This document shows positions 1 to 5,917 of a DNA stretch of 12,667 nt, in pieces. Source of the stretch: Clostridia bacterium (GTDB lineage: Bacteria; Bacillota; Clostridia; DUPQ01); assembly GCA_030592355.1 (NCBI GenBank), contig JAUVJE010000051.1:1-12667 (forward strand). Direction: 5' to 3'. The notes beneath the pieces are model-generated. The model ran no database searches. It saw only the letters and a program-made list of their open reading frames with translations, and was not told where the DNA came from. Both the position numbers and the translations under genes were made by a program. Within the stretch, counting starts at the first letter, position 1. Every line of letters begins with the position of its first letter.

Positions 1-4
1 AAAG

Positions 5-208
5 ATGGATATTGACAATGTTGCTGCAAACCTGTTTGTGGCGATGGAGACAGTGATGTACAGCAGCGTAAGAGATATAAAGGTACTGCATCTGTGGATG
101 GAGAAAGATAGATGGAGAACGGACAAGATAAAAGCAGAGATAAAGATAGTGGGAGAAGAGGGGGTCGTATATAAAGATGAGATCGAATATAAATATACTA
201 TCTGTTGA
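5..208 (+). CDS. Unrecognised small protein, possibly the C-terminal end of a gene cut by the window edge
   Basis: The frame starting at ATG 5 gives 67 residues and ends at a TGA at 206-208. The frame is also open upstream to the window edge (the preceding codon is AAG), so this may be the tail of a longer protein. No SD sequence can be judged because only four bases precede the ATG. The product is charged, with a Lys/Glu/Asp-rich C-terminal half (residues about 30-60) and no membrane segment. I recognise no family. It lies 71 nt upstream of the excisionase-like gene on the same strand, so it is probably cargo or a conjugation/regulation gene of the same element. Confidence 0.4.
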   Translation: MDIDNVAANLFVAMETVMYSSVRDIKVLHLWMEKDRWRTDKIKAEIKIVGEEGVVYKDEIEYKYTIC

Positions 209-279
209 TATATACAACACACCAACATATCCCGTACTAAATAAAATACGCCTATCAATTGGGCAGAGAGGAGACAAGG

Positions 280-513
280 TTGAAAAAGCTGAGAAAGCTC
301 TATAAGGTGTCAGAAGTTGCTGCGCTATTCGGTATATCAAAAGCAACTACTTATACACTGATTAAGAAAGAAGACCTTGACATCATTCGTGTTGGTGATC
401 GAGGCATCAGAGCTCCTGAAGATGAACTGGAACGTCTATATGAAAAGTTCCATCAAGGACATAACCAAGAAGTAGAATCTAGAGCCCCAGACGACAGAGA
501 CTCTCTTTATTGA
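280..513 (+). CDS. Excisionase-like winged helix-turn-helix DNA-binding protein
   Basis: This small basic protein (77 aa) resembles the MerR-like HTH_17/excisionase-family fold. Residues 8-28 (YKVSEVAALFGISKATTYTL) fit the helix-turn-helix, residues 35-46 (IIRVGDRGIRAP) fit the wing strand, and a helix follows (DELERLYEKF). Such proteins bind near attachment sites and steer the integrase towards excision, or act as small regulators. The TTG at 280 is preferred because AGGAG at 269-273 sits 6 nt before it. The upstream TTG at 259 (84 aa) has no comparable SD. The stop codon lies inside the loop/stem of a terminator hairpin, so transcription through to the integrase would be partly blocked. The fold is fairly sure; the role as excisionase is inferred from the neighbouring integrase. 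Confidence 0.75.
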   Translation: MKKLRKLYKVSEVAALFGISKATTYTLIKKEDLDIIRVGDRGIRAPEDELERLYEKFHQGHNQEVESRAPDDRDSLY

Positions 514-523
514 GGGTCTTTTT
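498..523 (+). terminator. Rho-independent terminator overlapping the end of the excisionase-like gene
   Basis: An 8-bp stem (AGACTCTC with GAGGGTCT, one G-U pair) encloses a 6-nt loop, TTTATT, and is followed at once by five T residues. The TGA stop of the upstream gene falls at 511-513, at the loop/stem junction, so ribosomes finishing that gene could affect whether the hairpin forms. It separates the excisionase-like gene from the 109-aa gene and the integrase. Confidence 0.7.
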
Positions 524-566
524 GGACTGGTAAAAGAATAAATTCTTAAGAAGGAAACAGAAAACA

Positions 567-580
567 GCGAAGAGATTCGC
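567..580 (+). other. Short GNRA-loop hairpin in the leader of the 109-aa gene
   Basis: GCGAA and TTCGC form a perfect 5-bp stem closed by a GAGA tetraloop, ending 19 nt before the ATG at 600. There is no T tract, so it is not a terminator. It might affect ribosome access or mRNA stability, but a stem this short could arise by chance. Confidence 0.3.
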
Positions 581-599
581 AGAAAGAAGAGAGATTAAT

Positions 600-929
600 A
601 TGATGACAAGAAAGAAATTAGGGAAGATTGTACAACGTAAAATTAATACAGGATTTGATGAAGACTACTTTTTTCGTATTACTTATCAATTAGAAAAAGG
701 ATGCAAAGGAGTATTGATTTCATGCTGGAATCGCAACAATATGTTAGCAGCTAACAGTTTATATCTGGGACCAATCCGTATGTTAACAGAGAAAATGATT
801 TGCGATTTAGTAGATGAAGCATATCAAAAGATATTCTCATCTCAGCCAATAAGAACTAGTAAAATAAATAAGGAGGAGAATGAAAATGGCAAGTATAAGA
901 AAGAGAGAAATACAGTACAAGGTTGGTAA
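600..929 (+). CDS. Unrecognised 109-aa protein overlapping the integrase start
   Basis: The frame from ATG 600 (a second ATG lies at 603) codes for 109 residues, preceded by a purine-rich but weak SD (AAGAAGAGAG). I recognise no family. The N-terminus is basic (MMTRKKLGKIVQRK). Residues about 20-55 alternate hydrophobic and polar residues as in beta strands (YFFRITYQL, GVLISCW), and a probable helix follows (MICDLVDEAYQKIF). No signal peptide or membrane segment is seen. The last 14 codons plus stop overlap the start of the integrase gene in another frame, and the integrase SD (871-876) lies inside this gene, so the two are probably translationally coupled. The C-terminal tail after about residue 85 is Lys/Glu/Asn-rich and may be dispensable. 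It is a hypothetical protein of the recombination module. Confidence 0.55.
   Translation: MMTRKKLGKIVQRKINTGFDEDYFFRITYQLEKGCKGVLISCWNRNNMLAANSLYLGPIRMLTEKMICDLVDEAYQKIFSSQPIRTSKINKEENENGKYKKERNTVQGW
871..876 (+). promoter_or_regulatory. Ribosome binding site that decides the integrase start
   Basis: AGGAGG at 871-876 lies 9 nt before the ATG at 886 but only 3 nt before the in-frame ATG at 880. The spacing favours 886. Confidence 0.65.
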
Positions 930-2100
930 AGACGGAAATGTTCGAAAAGGATTTGCTTATGATGTTTATTATAGTTATAAGAATCCAGCAACAGGAAAGC
1001 TTAAGAGAACATCAAAGAAGGGTTTTAAAACCAAGGAAGAAGCTAAAGCATTTCTCATCGAGTTTGAGAACAATAAGATTCGTGGAACCTTTAGAGCGAA
1101 TACCAAGCTCACAGTAAGAGATTATTTAACTACTTGGCTTGAAGTTAAAAAGCAATCGAAAGCAACCAGTACATTTGTAAATTACTCGAATTATGTGAGA
1201 AAGCATATAAGCCCGCATATTGGTGGAATTTGTATAAGTGAATTATTGTCAGAAGATATTATCAGATTGAGAAAAGAATTATTAAAGCCAAAGTATGGCC
1301 TTAAAAAAGTTACGATAAATAGTGTTGTCATGGTTTTGTCAATGGCTTTGAGCGATGCAGTTAAGCAGAAAATCATTGTGTATAATGTTGCGAGAGACAT
1401 AGATTCATTGAAGGTTCAGAAGAAAGAAGTTCCAATCTATGATGTTCAACAAATCAAAAAGCTATTGAGGGTTATGGAAGGCTCTGATCTGGAATGCCCA
1501 ATTGCTTTAGCTGCTTTTTGTGGTTTGCGAAGAGGTGAAGTTCTTGGGTTGAAGTGGTCGGATATTAATGAAGAAAGTAAGACCATGCATATTAGACAAC
1601 AAGTAGCCCTTATTGATGATGGGTTTGGTTTGAAAGAGTTAAAGACAAAATCAAGCAATAGAATAATTAATATTCCTAATGTAGTTCTTGATATATTGAA
1701 CAAACAAAAACTTCGGCAAAATACAAATAGATTAAAAATTGGTGTTGATTATAATGAGCACAATTTGGTTTGCTGCGATTATCTAGGAAGAATAATGAGC
1801 CCAGGATATCTGAGTGAAAAGTTTGGAGATAATATTAGCAGGTATAACCTGCCTAAAATAACATTTCATAGCTTACGGCATTCATATGCAACAATAATGT
1901 TAAATCAAAATGCGCCATTAAAGATTGTTTCGACTTTGTTGGGGCATGCAAGGATAAGTACGACAGCTGACGTTTATATGAAGGTTGTCGATGAAAAGAA
2001 AATGGAAGCTGCAAAAATGATAGATGAAGTTTTCTTGAGTGGTAAAGATAACTGTAAAAATCCTAAGAATGAGCGTTTTCGAATTATAAAACTACACTAG
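886..2100 (+). CDS. int: Tyrosine recombinase (site-specific integrase)
   Basis: This 404-aa integrase catalyses strand exchange between the element and chromosomal attachment sites. Domains in order: an arm-DNA-binding N-terminus (about 1-65, with the sequence TGKLKRTSKKGF followed by a helix), a SAM-like core-binding domain (about 75-165, starting LTVRDYLTTWLEV), and the catalytic domain (about 185-385). The catalytic set is complete: R215 (CGLRRGE), K255 (TKSSNR), H328 and R331 (FHSLRHSYAT), H354 (LLGHARIS) and nucleophile Y364 (ADVYMKV). The length is usual for phage and ICE integrases. It does not resemble Tn916 Int closely outside the catalytic motifs. It overlaps the preceding small gene by 44 nt. 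Its stop codon lies within a 12-bp palindrome (2093-2104), and direct repeats start immediately after. The gene appears intact, so the element may still be mobile; target preference cannot be read. Confidence 0.95.
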   Translation: MASIRKREIQYKVGKDGNVRKGFAYDVYYSYKNPATGKLKRTSKKGFKTKEEAKAFLIEFENNKIRGTFRANTKLTVRDYLTTWLEVKKQSKATSTFVNYSNYVRKHISPHIGGICISELLSEDIIRLRKELLKPKYGLKKVTINSVVMVLSMALSDAVKQKIIVYNVARDIDSLKVQKKEVPIYDVQQIKKLLRVMEGSDLECPIALAAFCGLRRGEVLGLKWSDINEESKTMHIRQQVALIDDGFGLKELKTKSSNRIINIPNVVLDILNKQKLRQNTNRLKIGVDYNEHNLVCCDYLGRIMSPGYLSEKFGDNISRYNLPKITFHSLRHSYATIMLNQNAPLKIVSTLLGHARISTTADVYMKVVDEKKMEAAKMIDEVFLSGKDNCKNPKNERFRIIKLH

Positions 2101-2104
2101 TGTA
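2093..2104. repeat. 12-bp perfect palindrome across the integrase stop codon
   Basis: TACACTAGTGTA reads the same on both strands and contains the TAG stop at 2098-2100. It may be a protein binding site or simply chance; its position next to the direct repeats at 2101-2122 is suggestive only. Confidence 0.4.
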
Positions 2105-2122
2105 ACCAAAATGTATCCAAAT
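2101..2122 (+). repeat. Two tandem 11-bp repeats, candidate integrase arm-type sites
   Basis: TGTAACCAAAA (2101-2111) and TGTATCCAAAT (2112-2122) match at 9 of 11 positions and are directly adjacent. A third, decayed unit begins with TGTAT at 2123. Tandem repeats with a near-helical period immediately after an integrase gene are the usual layout of arm-type sites bound by the N-terminal domain of tyrosine integrases. The repeat is seen directly; the function is inferred from position. Confidence 0.55.
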
Positions 2123-2179
2123 TGTATAATAGACCAATGACATCAATTCACAATAGACGTAGTGATCTCTTTAATTAAG

Positions 2180-2220
2180 GGGTTTCTTGCTGTTTTAAAA
2201 TAAGTGCACCTCAGAAACCC
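2180..2220. repeat. 8-bp inverted repeat with a 25-nt loop
   Basis: GGGTTTCT at 2180-2187 and AGAAACCC at 2213-2220 are exact reverse complements. Neither strand shows a T tract after the stem, so it is not a normal terminator. It could be a protein site or the remnant of a convergent terminator near the element end. Confidence 0.4.
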
Positions 2221-2327
2221 ACACTATAGTATGAAGTGTACAACCTTATATGTCAAACTCCGGCAATGCTGTAATAACAACAGTAACTGCGCAAATTTGT
2301 TACAGGGGCGCTATTAGTAAAAATGAC

Positions 2328-2349
2328 GAATTTGCCATAGGGTAAATTC
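2328..2349. repeat. Imperfect palindrome with 9-bp arms and 4-nt centre, possible attachment core or operator
   Basis: GAATTTGCC (2328-2336) and GGTAAATTC (2341-2349) pair with one G-U, around ATAG. The geometry of short arms around a short centre resembles a tyrosine recombinase core site or a dimeric regulator site. It lies 10 nt before the first GTTTCAC repeat. No second copy exists in the window to confirm an attachment site. Confidence 0.35.
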
Positions 2350-2359
2350 ACGAAAAGAA

Positions 2360-2429
2360 GTTTCACGAAATGTTTCACAAGTAAAAACGGGATTTTGGAA
2401 CAAATGCAATGTTTCACACAATGTTTCAC
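2360..2429 (+). repeat. Two 19-bp direct repeats, each made of two GTTTCAC half-sites 12 bp apart
   Basis: GTTTCACGAAATGTTTCAC at 2360-2378 and GTTTCACACAATGTTTCAC at 2411-2429 agree at 17 of 19 positions. The four exact GTTTCAC heptamers begin at 2360, 2372, 2411 and 2423, giving 12-bp steps within each unit and 51 bp between units. The block ends 57 nt before the -35 box of the ATPase operon. It may be an integrase arm-type array, or an upstream activator array of the kind used by OmpR/PhoB-type response regulators. The pattern is certain; the role is not. Confidence 0.75.
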
Positions 2430-2486
2430 GGCTTGGCTGATGTACAGAAATTGTATTAAATGAATATTAATAAAAACTCTGTCAGC

Positions 2487-2515
2487 TTGATAGGAGTTAC
2501 CGTTGGTTGTATAAT
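2487..2515 (+). promoter_or_regulatory. Sigma-A-type promoter for the V-type ATPase operon
   Basis: TTGATA at 2487-2492 and a perfect TATAAT at 2510-2515 are separated by 17 nt, the optimal spacing for the housekeeping sigma factor. Transcription would start near 2522, giving a leader of about 42 nt before the first ATPase gene. It lies outside the repeats, so the operon has its own promoter and should not depend on read-through from the mobile element. Confidence 0.75.
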
Positions 2516-2563
2516 TGATAAATAAAAGACAATGATATTTAGAAAGGTTTCCAGGGTGGAAAA

Positions 2564-2890
2564 ATGAAAGATGTAATTAGTAATATACTTGATATAGAAA
2601 ACAAAGCCAACGAAATAATCGAAGAAGCTAAAAAAGAAAAAACCCGTCTTGAAATGCAGATGAAAGAAGATTTAGAAAAAATGCAACAGGACATCAATGC
2701 CATGGTGGCTGATAAATTAATGCAACTTGATAAAAAAGAAAAAAATGCGGCTAAAGAAAACTTAAAAAGAATAAATGAAACCGCTGAAAACCGTTTGGTG
2801 GCGATGGATGAATTTTATGAAAAAAACCGCAGTCTTTGGGTGAAAACAGTATTTGAAATAATAACCGGAAGTGAAAAAAGTGGATCTTAG
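2564..2890 (+). CDS. V-type ATP synthase coiled-coil stalk subunit (G/H-like, NtpF/AhaH-type)
   Basis: This 108-aa protein is almost entirely charged helix. Residues about 8-95 are rich in Glu, Lys, Ala and Met with regular hydrophobic spacing (ENKANEIIEEAKKEKTRLEM), the pattern of the long peripheral-stalk coiled coil that pairs with subunit E and ties the head to subunit I. There is no membrane segment. Length fits the family (about 100-110 aa). It is the first gene after the promoter, with AGGGTGG 4 nt before the ATG. It overlaps the C-subunit gene by 11-20 nt, depending on that gene's start. Sequence conservation is low in this family, so the assignment rests on coiled-coil character, size and operon position. 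The tail (SEKSGS) is encoded largely by the overlap. Confidence 0.75.
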   Translation: MKDVISNILDIENKANEIIEEAKKEKTRLEMQMKEDLEKMQQDINAMVADKLMQLDKKEKNAAKENLKRINETAENRLVAMDEFYEKNRSLWVKTVFEIITGSEKSGS

Positions 2891-3929
2891 CCTGTTTACA
2901 TATGGAGCGCTGGCAGCCAAAACACGTGCGTCATACGGGAAGCTTCTTACAAGAGAAGACTATGAAGAACTCATAGAAAAAAGCAGTGTTGCCGAAGTTG
3001 CGGGATATCTTAAAACATCCGTCGGTTATTCTGATGTGCTGAGCAATGTAGATGAACATGTAATTCACAGGGGACAGTTGGAAAACATAATAAAAACCGA
3101 TATTATGAAAGAGTATGCTAAATTCCTGAAATTTACATCAGGTAATGCTAGAAAATTTTTACAGAGCACCTATAAAAAATATGAAATAGAAAGCTTGAAA
3201 ATAATTTTCAGACGGCTCGAAACTGTTGGCAGTGTTATGTCTGCAGAGGGATTTCTATTATTCCTTAAGGATAATGCCTCGGTTGACTTCCACAGCCTTT
3301 TAAAATCCCGGGACAGTATGGAGTTTATAGGTAATCTTAAGGGAACCGAATATTATGATTTATTGAAACCATTTGCATCTGATGCTGCTGGCATAAACCT
3401 CTTTAACCTTGAAATGATACTTGATCTGCATTATTTTAAGTATCTCAAAAAGAGGATGAAAAAATACCTGCGCGGCAACGACAGGAACCCGCTTGAAGAG
3501 TCCTTTGGGAAAAAAACCGACGTTTTAAATCTGCTGTGGATATATAGATGTAAGAAATACTACGACATGCCTAAAGAAATCATCATGAGCTACATACTGC
3601 CGTATAACGCGGGGATAAGAAAAGAGACCCTGCGCCGGCTCATAGAAACGGATGGACTTGATGAGTTCAGCGAGGTTGTGCTAAACACAAAATACAGAGA
3701 AATTTTTAAACGCGATATTGATGAATTCTTTGAAATAAATTTTGCTGAATATATGTATAATGTGCATATGACTTTATTTAGAAGATATCCGCTGACGGTT
3801 TCATCAGCGGTGGACTATATACATATGAAAGAATACGAGCTATCTAATATAATATCGGTAATCGAAGGAATTAGATACGGCCTAAGACCGGAAAAAATAA
3901 AAAAATTCATAGTCGGGTTTGGCTTTTAA
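2871..3929 (+). CDS. ntpC: V-type ATP synthase subunit C (AC39/d-type)
   Basis: Subunit C is the funnel-shaped adaptor that joins the central shaft (D, F) to the proteolipid ring. The 352-aa product matches the all-helical AC39 family: the N-terminal pattern FTYGALAAKTRASYGKLLT then EDYEELIEKSSVAEVAGYL is characteristic, and internal repeats of the same kind recur (AEYMYNVHMTLFRRYP and IRYGLRPEKIKKFI). Length fits the usual 330-355. The GTG at 2871 is the longest start. The in-frame GTG at 2880 (349 aa) is as good or better, because GGAAG at 2867-2871 sits 8 nt before it. Either start overlaps the preceding gene, implying translational coupling. The stop at 3927-3929 lies within the SD of subunit I. 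Confidence 0.93.
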   Translation: MKKVDLSLFTYGALAAKTRASYGKLLTREDYEELIEKSSVAEVAGYLKTSVGYSDVLSNVDEHVIHRGQLENIIKTDIMKEYAKFLKFTSGNARKFLQSTYKKYEIESLKIIFRRLETVGSVMSAEGFLLFLKDNASVDFHSLLKSRDSMEFIGNLKGTEYYDLLKPFASDAAGINLFNLEMILDLHYFKYLKKRMKKYLRGNDRNPLEESFGKKTDVLNLLWIYRCKKYYDMPKEIIMSYILPYNAGIRKETLRRLIETDGLDEFSEVVLNTKYREIFKRDIDEFFEINFAEYMYNVHMTLFRRYPLTVSSAVDYIHMKEYELSNIISVIEGIRYGLRPEKIKKFIVGFGF

Positions 3930-3941
3930 GGAGTAACGTAG

Positions 3942-5858
3942 ATGCCTGTGATGAAAATGGAATTCGTAAATATTGTCGGGCCGCTGGAGCAGTTTGACGC
4001 ATTTGTGCTAAAACATATAATTAATCATGATTTCGAAGTGGAAAACTCCCTTACTGTAATTGAAAACATAAAGGGCTTGACTCCTTACGGCGAATTTAAC
4101 CGCTACTCTGCAATAATGAACCGCCTGGATTCACTCAATAAGCTATTTGAAACAAAACCCCACGATATAGATGTAAACAAGCTTATTGAAAGCTTAGACG
4201 GAATTACTGAAACGGCAGAGGTCTTTGCCGGAAAACTTGAAGAATATATAGAAAAATATAAAAAACGTCTTGACGAAAAGAAAATTATAGTCGAAAAGAA
4301 TAAAAACATACTAAATAGAATGATGCCCATGCTGGACTTTAATGTAGATTTAAGTGCGCTGAAAATGAAATTCATAAGCGTACGCTTTGGAAGAATGGCT
4401 TATGAAAACTACAAGCGGCTTAACGAATCAATAAAAAGACTCAACGTAATAGTGTATTTTCTCAAGCGTGAAGATGACGACGTATGGTTTTCATACTATG
4501 CCCCGAATACGGTTATTAATGAAGTGGACAATATATTTGCATCCTTATATTTTGAGCGAATAGATATATCGGATGCCATAGTGGGCACGCCGGCTGAGTC
4601 TGCGGATAAACTAAAAGAAGAAATTGCCCAAGAAGAAGAAGAAATTGCAGAAGAAAATAAACGATATGAGGAGTTTATTGAAAACTCAAAACAGCAATTT
4701 GATGAAATCTATTCATATATATACCATTTGCACAAAACCAACGAAATTAAAAAATACGCCGCCCACACCGAAGAATCATTCTACCTGTCGGGGTGGATCC
4801 CGAAAGGCGGTATGAATGTTTTAGAGGGGCAGTATAAAAGAAAAGGCATTTCTTTTTACTTTGAGGACGCCGATCAGATGGAAATCCTAAAAAGTCCGAC
4901 TGCGCTTAAAAATCCAAAAATAATCAAGCCCTTCGAATTTCTGGTTAAAACCTACGGAACCCCCTCGCATAACGAAATTGATCCAACCCTTTTCGTTGCT
5001 ATTACATATGTGCTGATGTTCGGATTAATGTTTGGTGACGTGGGACACGGCCTGGTGCTTTTGATCGCAGGCGCCGCCGTCTATTTTAAGAAACACATCG
5101 ACCTTGCAGGCATAGGGATTATGTGCGGGATATCGTCTATTATATTCGGATTTGTTTATGGAAGCATATTCGGCAACGAGGAAATCATCAGGCCCCTGTA
5201 TGCCAACCCAATGCACAATACAATGAACATGCTGATAGCCTCCATTGTTTTTGGGGTTATAGTAATCATGACTGCAATGATAATCAATGTAATAAATGCT
5301 GCAAAATCAGGAAAATTCAAGGAAGTCTTATTTGAAAGAAACGGTATTGCCGGAATGATATTCTATTTAGGAATCATAATCTTTGCCGTGGTGATGCTTC
5401 TTACCGGAAAAACAATAACCTCGTTCATATTCGTCATATGCTTTTTTATTCTGCCGATGCTGATGATGTTTTTAAAAGAGCCGATTCACAATCTGATGCA
5501 TGGTAAAAAAGCGTTGCCGGAAAAAGACAGGGGGTCATTCTTTGTAGAAGCGTTCTTTGAGGTATTTGAGGCGGTTCTTTCTTTTCTGACAAATACATTG
5601 TCTTTTATGAGAATAGGGGCATTTGCGCTTAGCCATGCCGGGCTTTCTTTGGCGGTGTGGACAGTTTATAACATGATTGACGGCAAAATAGGCGGTATTA
5701 TTACGCTTGTATTGGGAAATATATTGATATTGGTACTTGAAGGCCTTGTTGTGGGAATCCAGGGATTAAGACTGGAATACTATGAATTATTCTCTCGCTT
5801 TTTTAAAGGCGAAGGACGGGAATTTAAGCCATTGAAAATAGGCGGCCGGAAAAAGTAG
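3942..5858 (+). CDS. ntpI: V-type ATP synthase subunit I (a-type membrane stator)
   Basis: Subunit I forms the stator half of the ion channel. The 638-aa product has a cytoplasmic N-terminal half (1 to about 335) with two charged coiled-coil stretches (about 85-130 and 220-265), then about seven or eight membrane helices. Family signatures are visible: FGDVGHG at 364-370, then LSFMRIGAFALSHAGLS, where R557 is the channel arginine (equivalent to yeast Vph1 R735) and H565 its usual partner, and a C-terminal GLRLEYYELFSRFF with a second conserved arginine, R610. Length is normal for the bacterial subunit (about 640-660). AAGGAG at 3928-3933 lies 8 nt before the ATG. All residues needed for transport look intact. 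Confidence 0.96.
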   Translation: MPVMKMEFVNIVGPLEQFDAFVLKHIINHDFEVENSLTVIENIKGLTPYGEFNRYSAIMNRLDSLNKLFETKPHDIDVNKLIESLDGITETAEVFAGKLEEYIEKYKKRLDEKKIIVEKNKNILNRMMPMLDFNVDLSALKMKFISVRFGRMAYENYKRLNESIKRLNVIVYFLKREDDDVWFSYYAPNTVINEVDNIFASLYFERIDISDAIVGTPAESADKLKEEIAQEEEEIAEENKRYEEFIENSKQQFDEIYSYIYHLHKTNEIKKYAAHTEESFYLSGWIPKGGMNVLEGQYKRKGISFYFEDADQMEILKSPTALKNPKIIKPFEFLVKTYGTPSHNEIDPTLFVAITYVLMFGLMFGDVGHGLVLLIAGAAVYFKKHIDLAGIGIMCGISSIIFGFVYGSIFGNEEIIRPLYANPMHNTMNMLIASIVFGVIVIMTAMIINVINAAKSGKFKEVLFERNGIAGMIFYLGIIIFAVVMLLTGKTITSFIFVICFFILPMLMMFLKEPIHNLMHGKKALPEKDRGSFFVEAFFEVFEAVLSFLTNTLSFMRIGAFALSHAGLSLAVWTVYNMIDGKIGGIITLVLGNILILVLEGLVVGIQGLRLEYYELFSRFFKGEGREFKPLKIGGRKK

Positions 5859-5881
5859 GCAGCCACTGCGGCTTAAGCTGC
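5859..5881 (+). other. GC-rich hairpin in the I-K intergenic gap
   Basis: This is the longest gap in the operon (59 nt). GCGGC and GCTGC pair (one G-U) around a TTAA loop, and GCAGC at 5859-5863 can alternatively pair with the same GCTGC. An A-rich stretch follows, not a T tract, so it is not a terminator. It lies just before the gene whose product is needed in many copies per complex, so a role in mRNA processing or differential stability is plausible but unproven. Confidence 0.4.
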
Positions 5882-5917
5882 AGATATAAAAAGAAAGAAA
5901 TACGGAGGTAATGCATT

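Larger units (their letters stand above)
1..2100 (+). mobile_element. Integrase-proximal end of an integrative element (ICE, island or prophage), left part outside the window
   Basis: Three co-directional genes sit in a typical recombination module: an excisionase-like winged helix protein (280-513), a small unknown protein (600-929) and a tyrosine integrase (886-2100). Repeat-rich DNA follows the integrase, as expected for an attachment region. No conjugation, replication or phage structural genes fall in the window, so the type of element cannot be told. The right boundary lies somewhere between 2101 and about 2480, because the ATPase promoter begins at 2487. The coordinates given cover only the genes. 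What is seen: the gene set and the repeats. What is inferred: that these belong to one integrated element. Confidence 0.65.
2101..2563. other. Gene-free junction between the element and the ATPase operon, expected to hold the attachment site
   Basis: These 463 nt hold no convincing gene on either strand and no tRNA that I can fold. From left to right they contain the 11-bp repeats at 2101-2122, an 8-bp inverted repeat (2180-2187 with 2213-2220), an imperfect palindrome at 2328-2349, two 19-bp direct repeats (2360-2378 and 2411-2429), and the ATPase promoter (2487-2515). The element/chromosome boundary must be in this interval. The base composition does not step sharply enough to place it by eye. 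Confidence 0.6.

Noticed and set aside
206..235. Promoter before the excisionase-like gene (TTGATA at 205-210)
   Set aside because: At 17-nt spacing the -10 would be TATCCC, too far from consensus to call.
880..885. ATG 880 as the integrase start
   Set aside because: It lies only 3 nt after AGGAGG; ATG 886 has normal 9-nt spacing.
886..2100. Tn916-family integrase
   Set aside because: Catalytic motifs are shared by all tyrosine recombinases; the N-terminal and core-binding regions do not resemble Tn916 Int.
2180..2220. Terminator after the integrase
   Set aside because: The stem is 8 bp but the loop is 25 nt and neither strand has a T tract after it.
2360..2429. Possible CRISPR array
   Set aside because: The repeats are only 7 or 19 bp, with a single 32-nt interval, and no cas gene is in the window.
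2371..2430. GTTTCAC motifs as ParB parS sites
   Set aside because: TGTTTCACG matches one half of the Firmicute parS sequence, but the second palindromic half is missing at every copy, and the copies are direct repeats.
2101..2563. tRNA gene as the integration target
   Set aside because: I found no T-loop (GTTCGA-like) or acceptor/anticodon pairing in this interval on either strand.
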